A stretch of 64,000 nucleotides of DNA, taken from assembly GCF_000526215.1 (NCBI RefSeq), contig NZ_JAFQ01000004.1, forward strand, positions 1,984,001-2,048,000. The letters run 5' to 3'. Position 1 is the stretch's first letter; each line of letters starts with the position of its first letter. Positions 43,143 through 51,242 of this stretch are shown one piece after another. This DNA is from Nocardia sp. BMG51109. Its GTDB lineage: Bacteria > Actinomycetota > Actinomycetes > Mycobacteriales > Mycobacteriaceae. The notes beneath the pieces are model-generated. The model was not told the origin of the DNA, ran no database searches, and saw only the letters and a program-made list of their open reading frames with translations. The position numbers were made by a program, and so were the translations under genes.

Positions 43143-43159
43143 GAATTCCAGAGATGTTG

Positions 43160-43390
43160 TCAGCCAGCAGGTTTAGCCTTACGTGCCCAGTATGGGACGA
43201 CATGCGATTTATGACCCGCCGACACAAACCGCGACGCCGAACGCGCTTCTAGCAAACTTCCATACGGCCCCCACACGCCATTGGGACATGGCCCACCATG
43301 CTCACCGCAACTTCCGCCCAATGTCACAATGGCCCATTGAGTGTACATTTCTTTCCATTCATCAATTTGCAATGACCAACCGCCTCTCAT
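43160..43390 (-). CDS. Hypothetical AICE protein
   Basis: A 76-residue protein (MRGGWSLQIDEWKEMYTQWAIVTLGGSCGEHGGPCPNGVWGPYGSLLEARSASRF). The ATG at 43390 is used; a TTG at 43405 is possible. It follows the 3' part of the intron-split gene by 20 bp and ends at a terminator, so it belonged to the operon starting at 45918 and is now cut off from that promoter by the intron. Confidence 0.6.
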   Translation of the reverse strand: MRGGWSLQIDEWKEMYTQWAIVTLGGSCGEHGGPCPNGVWGPYGSLLEARSASRFVSAGHKSHVVPYWARKAKPAG

Positions 43391-43587
43391 TAGCTGACCA
43401 GACAAGCAATTCAGTAGCTACGCCGAGGGTCCGGCTTCACGTGACCCGCCTCGATCAAAGTCCGCCACGCCGAATCCTTGCGTGGGCACTCGTCAGTTCT
43501 GCATCCGCGATGGCGCTGCATGATCTTGTGAGGTGCGCCACGAGGCGCTGTTATCCATATTGGAGGTGGAATGACTCCGAAGTGATT

Positions 43588-45737
43588 GTGTCGCAGCACG
43601 ATTGCTGTAGCTGAGGGCAGCCTGGTCCGGGAGACGCCGGGGAGGGTGGGAGCAGCCCTGACAAAGCCGGGACGCGTCAGTACTGCCGAATGGTGTGGGT
43701 CCGGCAAGCGTGGGACAAAGGTAGACGCGAGAAACCAGTGGTAGAAGCCCCTCGAGGTTATGCGCCGGCTCGAACTCGGTGGATATGGGCCGGATAGCGG
43801 TGCGCACCCGTCGCCTGTGAGGGCGGCGGGGAACTTTTCCGTCGGTGTCTCATAGTCCGGCGGGGAGGTCACGGTGAAGGTCTGCGGCGTAGCCGTGACG
43901 ATGCCGCAGGGGTAGAGCTGGCTGCCTCCTGTCCCGAATGGATGACAGTGAACGTGGGAACCATCCCGTCTCGCCCACCGCACACCGCTGCCAGCGGTGT
44001 GCGGTGGGCAGGCCCGTCGTCGGCTGGTGGGGCGTGGGTGGGGCGGAGGGGTCGTAGTAGTCGGAGGCCGGGAGAGCCGGTCACAGGGCGAAGGACCCCA
44101 GTGGATTTCAGCGGAGAGGGGCTGTAATGGCCGGAGGCGCTTGTGAATACGGGTGAATCGTGGCCGGACTTCGACGAAGCCTGGTCGCGAGTACGGCGGA
44201 TGCAGGCCAAACTGCACTGGTGGGCGATCCGGGATCCGGGTCGCGTGTTCGAGGATCTGCACAATCTGGTGAGTGATCCGGCGTTTCTGGTGCATGCCTG
44301 GGAACGGGTGCGTAGCAACAAAGGTGGCCGAACCGCCGGGGTTGATGGGGTGAAGCCTGCCTCGATCCCGAGGAACTCGATGGTCTTGTTGTCGCGGCTG
44401 CGAACGGAGTTGAAGGACCGGAGCTTCCGTCCGGACCGGGTCCGGGAGAAGTCGATTCCGAAACCGGGCAGCACGGACAAGAAGCGCCGGTTGGGGATAC
44501 CGACCGCAGGCGACCGCATTGTTCAGGCGGCGTTGAAGTTGGTACTCGAGCCGATCTTCGAGGCGGATTTCCAGCCCGGTTCCTACGGGTTCCGCCCGAA
44601 TCGTCGCGCTCAGGACGCGATCGCCGAGATTCACTTGTTCGGCAACCGGGGTTACACCTGGGTGCTGGAGGCCGATATCGAGGCGTGTTTCGACCGGATC
44701 GACCACACGGCCCTGATGGACCGGATGCGTCACCGGATCAGGGACAAACGCGTTCTCGCCCTGGTCAAGTCGTTTCTCAAAGCAGGAATCCTCAGCGAGG
44801 ACGGCATCGACCGGGAAGCGCTCACCGGAACCCCGCAGGGCGGGATTCTGTCGCCTTTGCTGGCGAATATCGCCCTGTCGGTGCTCGATGACCACTATCA
44901 ACACAAGTGGGATGCCTTCTCTGCCGGGAAGCCCTCGCCGAACGCGGGCTGGCAGGGACGGCAACGAGAGCGCCGCAACGGGGGCGCGACCTACCGGCTC
45001 GTCCGCTACGCGGACGATTTCGTGGTCCTGGTCAACGGCGAGAGACACCACGCCGAACAAGCCAGGACCGAGGTCGCGGACATTCTGGCCCCGATGGGTT
45101 TGACCCTGTCGGAGCCGAAAACCCATGTGGTGCACATGGATACCGGGTTCGACTTCCTCGGCTGGCGCATCCAGCGCCGGACGAAGCCGGGCACGGTGAA
45201 CAAGGCAGTGATTCACACCTATCCGTCGAAGAAGTCGCTGGCTTCGATCATGCGGAAGGTGAAGTTTCACACGCGCAGATCCGCACCCTACAAGACGTTG
45301 GCCGACATGCTCTTTCACCTGAACCGAACGGTCCGGGGCTGGTGTCTCTATTTCCGACACGGTGTCTCGTTTGCTACCTACCGCTACCTGCAGCACTACA
45401 CGTGGGTTCGCGCCATGAGGTGGCTCTACAAGAGACACTCGCGCCTGAGCTGGCGCAAAGTGCTTCGCCGGTATTGCACCCCGGCTCCGATGCGCCGCCC
45501 AGCAGAGAACGGGATCGTGCTCTATAACCCGACCGACACCGGAATCGAACGCTACCGGTGGCGTGGCTACACCATCCCGACACCCTGGAGCAACGCGGCA
45601 CAACGTCTGGCGACAACCACGCCAGCATGAATTCCATGGAGAGCCGGATGCGGTGAAAGCCGCACGTCCGGTTCGGAGGGCGGTCACGGGAAACGGAACT
45701 GCGGCAACGCAATTACCGCGCCCGTGATCGACCCTAC
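43588..45737 (+). mobile_element. Group II intron
   Basis: About 2.15 kb. The 5' end is probably GTGTCGCAGC at 43588, followed by some 550 nt of structured RNA (domains I-III), the maturase ORF in domain IV, domain V at 45641-45674 (GAGCCGGATGCGGTGAAAGC and on, with the GAAA tetraloop and AGC triad) and domain VI, ending CCCTAC near 45737. All ribozyme parts seem present, so it may be active. The ends are inferred from consensus and the disrupted gene and may be off by a few bases. Confidence 0.85.
44143..45630 (+). CDS. ltrA: Group II intron reverse transcriptase/maturase
   Basis: A 495-residue intron-encoded protein. RT motifs include KKRRLGIPTAGDRIVQAALKLVLEPIFEADF, GFRPNRRAQDAI, the TPQGGILSPLLANI block and the catalytic YADD (RYADDFVVLV). 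The maturase X domain follows (LNRTVRGWCLYFRHG). I see no HNH endonuclease, so mobility would use the endonuclease-independent route at replication forks. The GTG at 44143 is the start. It appears full length. Confidence 0.92.
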   Translation: MNTGESWPDFDEAWSRVRRMQAKLHWWAIRDPGRVFEDLHNLVSDPAFLVHAWERVRSNKGGRTAGVDGVKPASIPRNSMVLLSRLRTELKDRSFRPDRVREKSIPKPGSTDKKRRLGIPTAGDRIVQAALKLVLEPIFEADFQPGSYGFRPNRRAQDAIAEIHLFGNRGYTWVLEADIEACFDRIDHTALMDRMRHRIRDKRVLALVKSFLKAGILSEDGIDREALTGTPQGGILSPLLANIALSVLDDHYQHKWDAFSAGKPSPNAGWQGRQRERRNGGATYRLVRYADDFVVLVNGERHHAEQARTEVADILAPMGLTLSEPKTHVVHMDTGFDFLGWRIQRRTKPGTVNKAVIHTYPSKKSLASIMRKVKFHTRRSAPYKTLADMLFHLNRTVRGWCLYFRHGVSFATYRYLQHYTWVRAMRWLYKRHSRLSWRKVLRRYCTPAPMRRPAENGIVLYNPTDTGIERYRWRGYTIPTPWSNAAQRLATTTPA

Positions 45738-45943
45738 CTTCATCAATACTCAGCGGATGTTCAGGAGCCTCATGCGGCCACCCGTCCGGCCAGTACCGCA
45801 TGCCCACGCGGCGCTGACGATCCCGCTCCGCGCGCCACTCGGCCTGCACTCGGTCCACGATCGCTTGGGCCGATGTCTCGTCCGGCTCAGCCTCCCTCCA
45901 CCAGTCGAATCGGGCCATGTCACTCCTGCCGTAGTCGCATCAT

Positions 45944-46005
45944 GTGGCTTAAGCCACCTCAGTGTAGCGCTGGCTTGAGCCAGCCTCAACACTGGCTTGG
46001 ACCAG
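45944..46005 (+). promoter_or_regulatory. Triple GntR operator between the split gene and gntR
   Basis: Palindromes at 45944-45957 (GTGGCTTAAGCCAC), 45970-45983 (CTGGCTTGAGCCAG) and 45992-46005 (CTGGCTTGGACCAG). They lie between divergent genes starting at 45918 and 46021, so one repressor can shut both. A further half-matching copy lies inside the gene at 46712-46725. Confidence 0.83.
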
Positions 46006-46020
46006 TAGTAGGGTGGGGGC

Positions 46021-46809
46021 ATGACACAGCCACCCAGGACACCGCAAGGAAGCAATACGGCCAGTCGGCAAATCGCCGCCGCACTCCGCGCCGCCATCGA
46101 ATCCGGCGAAATACTGCCCGGAGCCAAGCTCCCCTCCGAACGAGAACTTGCCGCTTCACATAAAGTCGCGCGAAATACGGCGAGAGAAGCCATTCGCCAG
46201 CTCGCCGAATCCGGTCTGGTAACCGCGAAACATGGACGTGGCGTTTTCGTTCGGAGCAAGCCGCGGCTGATGCGTTTCGGCCAAAGCCGCTACTCCAAGA
46301 AGCTCCGAGAAGAGACCGGCATTTCACCGTTCCACGCCGAAGTGCAGGCCCAGAAACGCACCCCTAACGCCGTCCTCACGGAAATCGAGCGAGTGGTCCC
46401 GCCACCTCACATTGCCGAGCGTCTACACGTCGACCCCGACAGCGAGAGTGTCGTACGCCGAGAAAACTGGTACTTCGCCGACTCGGAACCGATGCAGATC
46501 GGAGTCACCTTCATCCCCTGGGAGATCGCCAAGGACTCCGTACTGGCAGTCAGCGACGACCTCGGACCTGGGGACCTGTACGCGCGGTTCGAGGACAAAG
46601 GGCATCTCATCACGTACACCCGTGAGGAAGTCACCGCCAGGATGCCGACACTCAAGGAAGCCCGCGGTTTGATGCTGCCTGACGGTGTACCGGTCCTCGT
46701 GGTCCTGCATACTGGCTTGGACCAGGACCTTCACCCGTTCGAAGTCACGGAGTTCACCATGCGAGCCGATTACATGGGCCTCGACTACACCATGCGGGTC
46801 GACGACTGA
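46021..46809 (+). CDS. KorSA-like GntR/HutC-family regulator
   Basis: A 262-residue repressor. The N-terminal winged helix-turn-helix (SRQIAAALRAAIESGEILPGAKLPSERELAASHKVARNTAREAIRQLAESGLV) is followed by a UTRA ligand domain (residues ~95-255). In pSAM2 the homologue KorSA represses transfer and excision. The iterated TGGCTTAAGCCA sites at its own promoter and at the transfer operon are the obvious targets. Its stop overlaps the GNAT start by one base. A truncated copy survives at 26442-26570. Confidence 0.9.
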   Translation: MTQPPRTPQGSNTASRQIAAALRAAIESGEILPGAKLPSERELAASHKVARNTAREAIRQLAESGLVTAKHGRGVFVRSKPRLMRFGQSRYSKKLREETGISPFHAEVQAQKRTPNAVLTEIERVVPPPHIAERLHVDPDSESVVRRENWYFADSEPMQIGVTFIPWEIAKDSVLAVSDDLGPGDLYARFEDKGHLITYTREEVTARMPTLKEARGLMLPDGVPVLVVLHTGLDQDLHPFEVTEFTMRADYMGLDYTMRVDD

Positions 46810-47327
46810 TGAACCCAGCCGTCCGCCCGCGTGAAGGCACCGACCTCACCGAACTCGCCAAGGTGCTCGTTCGCGTACACGCCCAGGACGGCTATCCAGT
46901 CGAAGGGGTCTCCGCCCCCCAGGCTTGGCTCACCCCACCCCACGAACTCGCGGCCTGGACCGCCTTAATCGATGATCGGCCCATCGGCCATATCTCGCTA
47001 ACCCAGGCCAGCGAAGACGACGACGCCGCCAACCTGTGGCAACAGACCACAGGACGCAGCCTCACCGAGCTAGCCATCTTGGTCCGTCTATTCGTTCACC
47101 CCGACTACCGCGGCTCCGGTGCCGGAACCCTCCTCATGACCACCGCGTACGAATACGCCACAGCCCACGGCCTCGCGATAGCGTTCGACGTAATGCTCAA
47201 GGACCGCAACGCAATCCGCCTGTACGAGAAGATGGGATGCCAGCGGATCGGCACAGTCACCCATACCCACAGCGACAACCAGGCCGAGCCCGCCGCCGTA
47301 TATGTCGCGCCGAGCCAACCGGACTGA
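46809..47327 (+). CDS. GNAT-family N-acetyltransferase, AICE copy
   Basis: A 172-residue acetyltransferase with RLFVHPDYRGSGAGTLLMTTAYEYA (acetyl-CoA loop) and LYEKMGCQRIGTVTHTHS. It is co-transcribed with the GntR regulator. pSAM2-like elements often have a second gene here (a NUDIX protein in pSAM2) that tunes the regulator's effect, so a GNAT may play that part or be cargo. A close homologue lies at 25810 in the other island. Confidence 0.87.
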   Translation: MNPAVRPREGTDLTELAKVLVRVHAQDGYPVEGVSAPQAWLTPPHELAAWTALIDDRPIGHISLTQASEDDDAANLWQQTTGRSLTELAILVRLFVHPDYRGSGAGTLLMTTAYEYATAHGLAIAFDVMLKDRNAIRLYEKMGCQRIGTVTHTHSDNQAEPAAVYVAPSQPD

Positions 47328-47904
47328 TCTGCGAACGCCGACCGGTACCGCAACTCGACGGCATGGGCCTTATCGCTTCCGGGTTTCGATCGCTCCTCAC
47401 GGATACCGCGGAGTACTGCCGAATTCAGCCATACAGGATCAAGGGCGGCGCTGGCGCGCCGCCGAGCGGCGCCGCCACGCGGCGCCGCGCAACCGCCGGC
47501 CTACGCAAGCTCCGGCAGGCGGGCACGTCGGGCGCGTCGGCGCCGCTTTGGCGACGGGGTAGAACGCCAACCATTCCTATCTGACCGCCTTCTGCATCAC
47601 CGAGCAGTGCTGGGCACGACGCCAGCCGTACCCGACCTACCTCCCGCAGCCGATCACGAATCGGCCGGGCCACAGCCAAAGCAACCAGCTGTGGCCCCGA
47701 TCCAGGATGGAGTTGGGAAGGACGTTCCCGCTGGATCTCCGCCTTCCTCATGGCCCGATTGTCTCGCTCCAGTCGGACGCATCAAGGACCACCTTCGGTG
47801 TCCGCTACGCGGTGCTCCGCATCCTTGACCCGCCCGACTTCCGCTGAGGGATAGCCAGTATGAGGGAAGGACGGAGAAGAATCAGGGAGATACGCGACCG
47901 GGCC
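47328..47904. other. Non-coding AICE stretch holding the 221-bp repeat
   Basis: No credible gene in 577 bp. The 221-bp repeat occupies 47414-47634; the remainder up to the HNH-like gene's stop shows no feature I can support. Confidence 0.55.
47414..47634. repeat. 221-bp repeat, AICE copy
   Basis: Inverted relative to 25480-25700, with about 95% identity by eye. The core is a run of GGCGGCGC/GCGCCGCC units able to fold into long stems. Being conserved in two elements without coding capacity, it may be a cis-acting site (double-strand origin, transfer locus) or a structured RNA. Confidence 0.88.
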
Positions 47905-48741
47905 TCATCGCAGCAATGTGTAGGTGATTCCCTCATGCTCATTGCCATCAGACCACGAGAACTCGATCCTTTTCTCAGCGCCGCCACACCTCCATGCCAT
48001 ATAGCCGGGCTGCCGAAGGGTCTGACGAAGTGGGTTATCCGAGTAAAGGAGTGCAGGGTAGCTGCGTGTCCTCTCATCGAGGCTCAGACCAAAGCTGATG
48101 CCTGCGAGATCGACAATACCGCCGCATAAAGAGTTGTCCACGTGGCTGAGAAATGGGGTTGCACCACACCACTTTTCGATGACCGCTTCGATTGTGGTAA
48201 TCGGATCGAACTTCAGATACGCGTGATTTGGATGTGCCGCCACACACAAGCCACCATTGGTTGGCCATGGCTTCTTACCGAGAAGAAGGCGAACTGCATC
48301 TTCCGGGATCGGACTGACGACCCGAGACCCGTTGCCGGTGAATGCATTGACTGCGGCGTGCGTCAGGAGGAGCTTCAGTCCCCACCGCTGGAAGTTATCG
48401 CCCGAGATCTGAACAATCTCGTCGGCGCCCCAGTCTCCGGTGCCACCACGCAATGCTAGAGCGATGGTGTGCAGAAAGGTCGCGAGATCGATTGCAGCAC
48501 TATCCAGATCCGAGAGTCCATTGTTGTGCGCCGTGCAAAGCACATTTGCGACGAATCGCCTCGGCTGGACAGGTTGCGGGATGCCGTACCCGTTATCGTG
48601 GGCGATACTAACGTTAGGATCCCCGAATGTGTAGAGCTTTATCAGGCCATGCGAAATGTAGTGCTCTCCGGAGATTTTCGTGGAACACCCGCCATCTACA
48701 TTCGCGTAGCACTTCGGATGCTTGTAGGCGATCGTGTCCAT
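47905..48741 (-). CDS. HNH-like endonuclease, AICE cargo
   Basis: A 278-residue protein. The N-terminus CYANVDGGCSTKISGEHYISHGLI (Cys11, Cys19, GEH 25-27) and VANVLCTAHNNGLSDLD (Cys69, His72, Asn73) form the pattern of a treble-clef HNH fold, with GEHxIS/L and LCxxHNN as in orphan HNH proteins of mobile elements. The rest has no recognised domain. It is alone, codes against the AICE direction, has lower GC than its neighbours, and lies at the attR end where cargo is expected. A defence role is possible, not shown. Confidence 0.65.
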   Translation of the reverse strand: MDTIAYKHPKCYANVDGGCSTKISGEHYISHGLIKLYTFGDPNVSIAHDNGYGIPQPVQPRRFVANVLCTAHNNGLSDLDSAAIDLATFLHTIALALRGGTGDWGADEIVQISGDNFQRWGLKLLLTHAAVNAFTGNGSRVVSPIPEDAVRLLLGKKPWPTNGGLCVAAHPNHAYLKFDPITTIEAVIEKWCGATPFLSHVDNSLCGGIVDLAGISFGLSLDERTRSYPALLYSDNPLRQTLRQPGYMAWRCGGAEKRIEFSWSDGNEHEGITYTLLR

Positions 48742-49204
48742 CAGTCTCTCCAGTAGCCCCCACGGTTGCTATCAAGTATGCGCCATTTCCACGGGCCGCG
48801 GTACCGAATATCTGGAGCATTCCGTTTCCAGCCTGCCTCTGTGAAACGGCGGTAGCCTACATACCGGCATCCGGTGAGAGCGGACATGCCCCGGGACGAG
48901 ACCGAGGCCGGACCGCGCACCAACCTATTCCGTGCCACGGACGCGCCAGATACCCAGGTCAACAGCGGTAAATCGCGGCCCGTTCCGCGCACTTGCCGAC
49001 CTGGGTAAGCCCTGGTTTACATGATCAATCCCCTGATTCCCAAGCTGCTGTTCTGCGCTGGCTGCTTGGTCCGCAGTTGGTCCGCAGCAGCGCACAACAC
49101 CCCCAACGATCACCAACGAAACCAACTAACGAACGCGCAGGTCAGCCGCGTACTGCCACCGACACCAACGAAGCCCGATTCAGGCAAATATCAAGAGCGA
49201 CAAG
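48742..49204. other. AICE right-end non-coding region
   Basis: About 460 bp between the HNH-like gene and attR with no convincing gene. It contains the 22-bp direct repeat (49069-49090) shared with the left end and is the natural place for integrase arm sites. Confidence 0.55.
49069..49090. repeat. Candidate integrase arm site, right
   Basis: A 22-bp sequence made of two GTCCGCAG units matches 35479-35500 at 21 of 22 positions, in the same orientation. The left copy is inside the last codons of int, 28 bp from attL. Placement near both att sites suggests arm-type binding. Confidence 0.6.
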
Positions 49205-49269
49205 CTTGAAAACCGTCGTGGTTCACGCCACCGTGGGTTCAAATCCCACACCCACCGCAGGTCAGCAAG
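49205..49269 (+). repeat. attR of the AICE
   Basis: 65 bp identical to 35387-35451, carrying only the 3' part of tRNA-Ser. It marks the distal end of the 13.9-kb element. Confidence 0.92.
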
Positions 49270-49561
49270 CTCTTGGCCCGGGGATCTGTAACGACGCCGC
49301 CCAGGAACTGCGGGCGTTCGCCTCTCGCACAACTCCGCCCAAAACTTCCTGGTAGTCAGCCGCCCAGCCGGGTATCGACGCCACTGCGATCGGCGCGGGC
49401 ACCGTGCCGGCCGACCCGAGCACCTCGGCCGACCCGTGATCCGCCCGCAAATCGTCCAGGTCGAGGACCCGTTCGGCCTTGGTGATCGTGAGCCGTAGAC
49501 AGTCGCTGCATCGGCACCGCGGCGCAAGTCCCCGGAGACGAAGTACCTCGTCCGCAAACAT
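49262..49561 (-). CDS. Hypothetical protein ending in attR
   Basis: An ATG at 49561 gives 99 residues (MFADEVLRLRGLAPRCRCSDCLRLTI, GTVPAPIAVASIPGWAADYQEVLG). The CRCSDC motif could bind metal. The stop codon is inside the 65-bp att repeat, so its last codons may have been supplied by the AICE. Upstream sequence in another frame also looks coding (VLTRSANPIVGRADHV), which hints at a further frameshift. The family is unknown. Confidence 0.4.
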   Translation of the reverse strand: MFADEVLRLRGLAPRCRCSDCLRLTITKAERVLDLDDLRADHGSAEVLGSAGTVPAPIAVASIPGWAADYQEVLGGVVREANARSSWAASLQIPGPRAC

Positions 49562-49664
49562 GGTCGGCCCGGCCAACGATGGGGTTCGCAGAACGCGTCA
49601 GGACGTGCGCTGATACTTCCGCCACGTAACCGAGGTCCGCCGCAACGACCTGGCGGTGGAGGGC

Positions 49665-49928
49665 TCATGTCCGATACGCCCGCGAGGTCCGACATCTACC
49701 ACCGTGACGATCATCCGCTTGTCGTCCACGCGCGGTAGATGGTTCGTAGGTGCCGCGTCGGGCCGAGAATCTGTCGTCCAGGGGTGGCAGGAGTCGCTTG
49801 CCGACCCTGTACGGGTTGTCGAGTAGCGGCCCGGTCATGAACTCGTAGGCGGCGGCAACCGACTCTGGTAGCCGCGCGGTCAACATGCGCGGCACGGTTG
49901 GGGTGGTCTCCAGGCGGTAGGAGGTCAC
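49665..49928 (-). pseudogene. RelE-family toxin with scrambled C-terminal frame
   Basis: Residues 1-60 read as a RelE/ParE toxin (YRLETTPTVPRMLTARLPESVAAAYEFMTGPLLDNPYRVGKRLLPPLDDRFSARRGTY). From about 49750 the frame is wrong: the expected RTIYR appears in a second frame, VDDKRMIVTVVDVG in a third, and the original frame returns for the final AYRT. Small compensating indels would explain this. The strands that hold the catalytic residues are lost, so the toxin is probably dead unless these are base-call errors. The start overlaps the antitoxin stop by ATGA. Confidence 0.72.
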
Positions 49929-50188
49929 CGCCGGTGCGCCATCGCCTTGGCCAGCTCGTCGCCGGTGACGAGCTCACCGCGCGCCAGTTCGGCGTCGGAA
50001 GAGACGAGCCGACCTACCGTCTCGTTATCGGTGTGAACCGCGATCGTCTCCTCGAGCGCCTCCAGATCATCGGGTGCGATGAGGATCGCGGCGGGCTCGC
50101 CGTGCACGGTGATGGTGACGCGCTCGTGCTGGTTGTGAACACGACTCACAACCTCGGACAGGGTCACTTTCACATCGGCGAGCTTCAT
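49925..50188 (-). CDS. Phd/YefM-type antitoxin
   Basis: An 87-residue antitoxin. KLADVKVTLSEVVSRVHNQHERVTITVHGEPAAILIAPDDLEALEETI is the canonical Phd/YefM N-terminal fold that binds DNA; the C-terminus wraps the toxin. The ATG at 50188 is chosen from the family start. It precedes the RelE gene with a 4-bp overlap. Two 15-bp direct repeats just upstream are its likely operator. With the toxin damaged it may persist as an orphan. Confidence 0.88.
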   Translation of the reverse strand: MKLADVKVTLSEVVSRVHNQHERVTITVHGEPAAILIAPDDLEALEETIAVHTDNETVGRLVSSDAELARGELVTGDELAKAMAHRR

Positions 50189-50198
50189 AGTCAGAATT

Positions 50199-50229
50199 AT
50201 GACCAATTTTGGATATGACCAATTTTGGA
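50199..50229 (-). promoter_or_regulatory. Direct-repeat operator before the antitoxin
   Basis: ATGACCAATTTTGGA occurs at 50199-50213 and again at 50215-50229 (16-bp period). Each contains CCAATTTTGG, itself nearly palindromic. It lies 11 bp before the start codon, typical of toxin-antitoxin autoregulation. Confidence 0.72.
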
Positions 50230-50333
50230 CAAGGATCAACGACAATCGGCGGAGCCACCACGACGTCCTGGTCGGCGGTCTCATCAAGACACCGAGCCAG
50301 AGTTACATCAGTCCATGGTTGCTGTTGTCGCCG

Positions 50334-50849
50334 TCAGCCACACGAGTTCGGTTCGCCGTACTTGACGACCGAAAGAACCGCGTCGCCTTCACCGATCGGG
50401 GTACCCGGGCCTGGCGACTGGGCGACCACGATCCAGTTGCGATCGACGATCTGGCTCCGGCCGGCCCCGGTGGCGTCCTTTGAACGGGAGAAGAAGACTC
50501 CGTCGGCTTGCATCGCGTTCTGTGCATCTTGCAGATTCATGCACACGACGTAGGGCATCAGCCGCGTGTCGCCGACGGCCCCGGCGGATGGCGTGCTCGT
50601 TGGTGTCGCTGCGCCGGGGATGGGTGCGGGTGCAGATGCCGATGTAGAGGTGGGCATGACAGGAGTCGACACCGCGGCCCTCGCACTTGTCGAAGTACCT
50701 TGCGAAACAGCTGAATTGGAGCTCGTACCACACCCTACCGAGGTGCCTACGATGCCGACCGTCAACAGCACGATCGGAAGAATTCTCGGCTGGTTTCGCC
50801 CACCCCCTGCACCATATGCCGAAACTGAATTAGCGGCGGATAACTTCAC
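50334..50849 (-). CDS. PASTA-like lipoprotein
   Basis: A 171-residue exported protein. A membrane-spanning signal ends in GTSVGCGTSS, a probable lipobox. It is followed by a Ser/Thr/Pro/Ala-rich linker of about 45 residues and one C-terminal domain (MPYVVCMNLQDAQNAMQADGVFF, then WIVVAQSPGPGTPIGEGDAVLSVVKYGE). The V-x-M-x-L--A---L---G and Q-P-G layout is a PASTA domain, which binds peptidoglycan fragments. Similar proteins are common in Nocardia. It stands alone. Confidence 0.75.
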   Translation of the reverse strand: MKLSAANSVSAYGAGGGRNQPRILPIVLLTVGIVGTSVGCGTSSNSAVSQGTSTSARAAVSTPVMPTSTSASAPAPIPGAATPTSTPSAGAVGDTRLMPYVVCMNLQDAQNAMQADGVFFSRSKDATGAGRSQIVDRNWIVVAQSPGPGTPIGEGDAVLSVVKYGEPNSCG

Positions 50850-51242
50850 AGAAACCTCGATTGCAAAATCTTCTAACCTGACGAACTTTTTTCCCCGGAT
50901 CAGGGAGTGTTCCGGAAAGATCGGGCTGGAGATAGAGGATTTTGACCCTTGGCGTCGAGAAGTGGTTCAGTCTGGCCGATGTCCGCAGTGCAGCGGTAGA
51001 ACTGGACATAACACCCGAACAGCTGACGACGGAACTGCACCGAGGCTGTCACTCGAGTCAGCATCACTGACGAGGGCCCGCTGACCAGGTGAGACTCCGT
51101 CGCGGACCACGGAGAGTCGGGGCCCCGCGTCAATAGGCAGCAGAGGCAACGTCGGCAACTATCCTTTTAATCGGAGATCAGGTGCCCATAGGTCGCGATC
51201 CGGGGTGGCCGTGTTGTTTGCCGACGGCGTCGAAGACGCTCA
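50850..51242. other. Spacer with a possible gene fragment
   Basis: About 390 bp before the PRTase stop. On the plus strand 50942-51070 gives a 42-codon TTG-started frame (LTLGVEKWFSLADVRSAAVELDITPEQLTTELHRG) that looks like the tail of a helical protein domain. There is no good ribosome binding site and no upstream continuation, so it may be a relic. Confidence 0.35.

Larger units (their letters stand above)
43411..45918 (-). pseudogene. AICE gene split by a group II intron
   Basis: The 5' part reads from the ATG at 45918: 60 codons (MARFDWWREAEPDETSAQAIV to HEAPEHPLSIDE). The 3' part, from about 43587 to the stop at 43411, encodes NHFGVIPPPIWITAPRGAPHK and ends HRGCRTDECPRKDSAWRTLIEAGHVKPDPRRSY. 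Removing about 2.15 kb of intron joins them to roughly 119 residues; the exact junction is uncertain by 1-2 nt. The intron is on the opposite strand, so it cannot be spliced from this gene's message and the gene is inactivated. The family is unknown, but the position after the operators makes it the first gene of the operon. Confidence 0.7.

Noticed and set aside
43411..45918. One continuous 835-residue minus-strand protein
   Set aside because: The middle is the reverse face of the intron and its maturase (domain V and YADD are on the other strand); only the two ends are real coding sequence.
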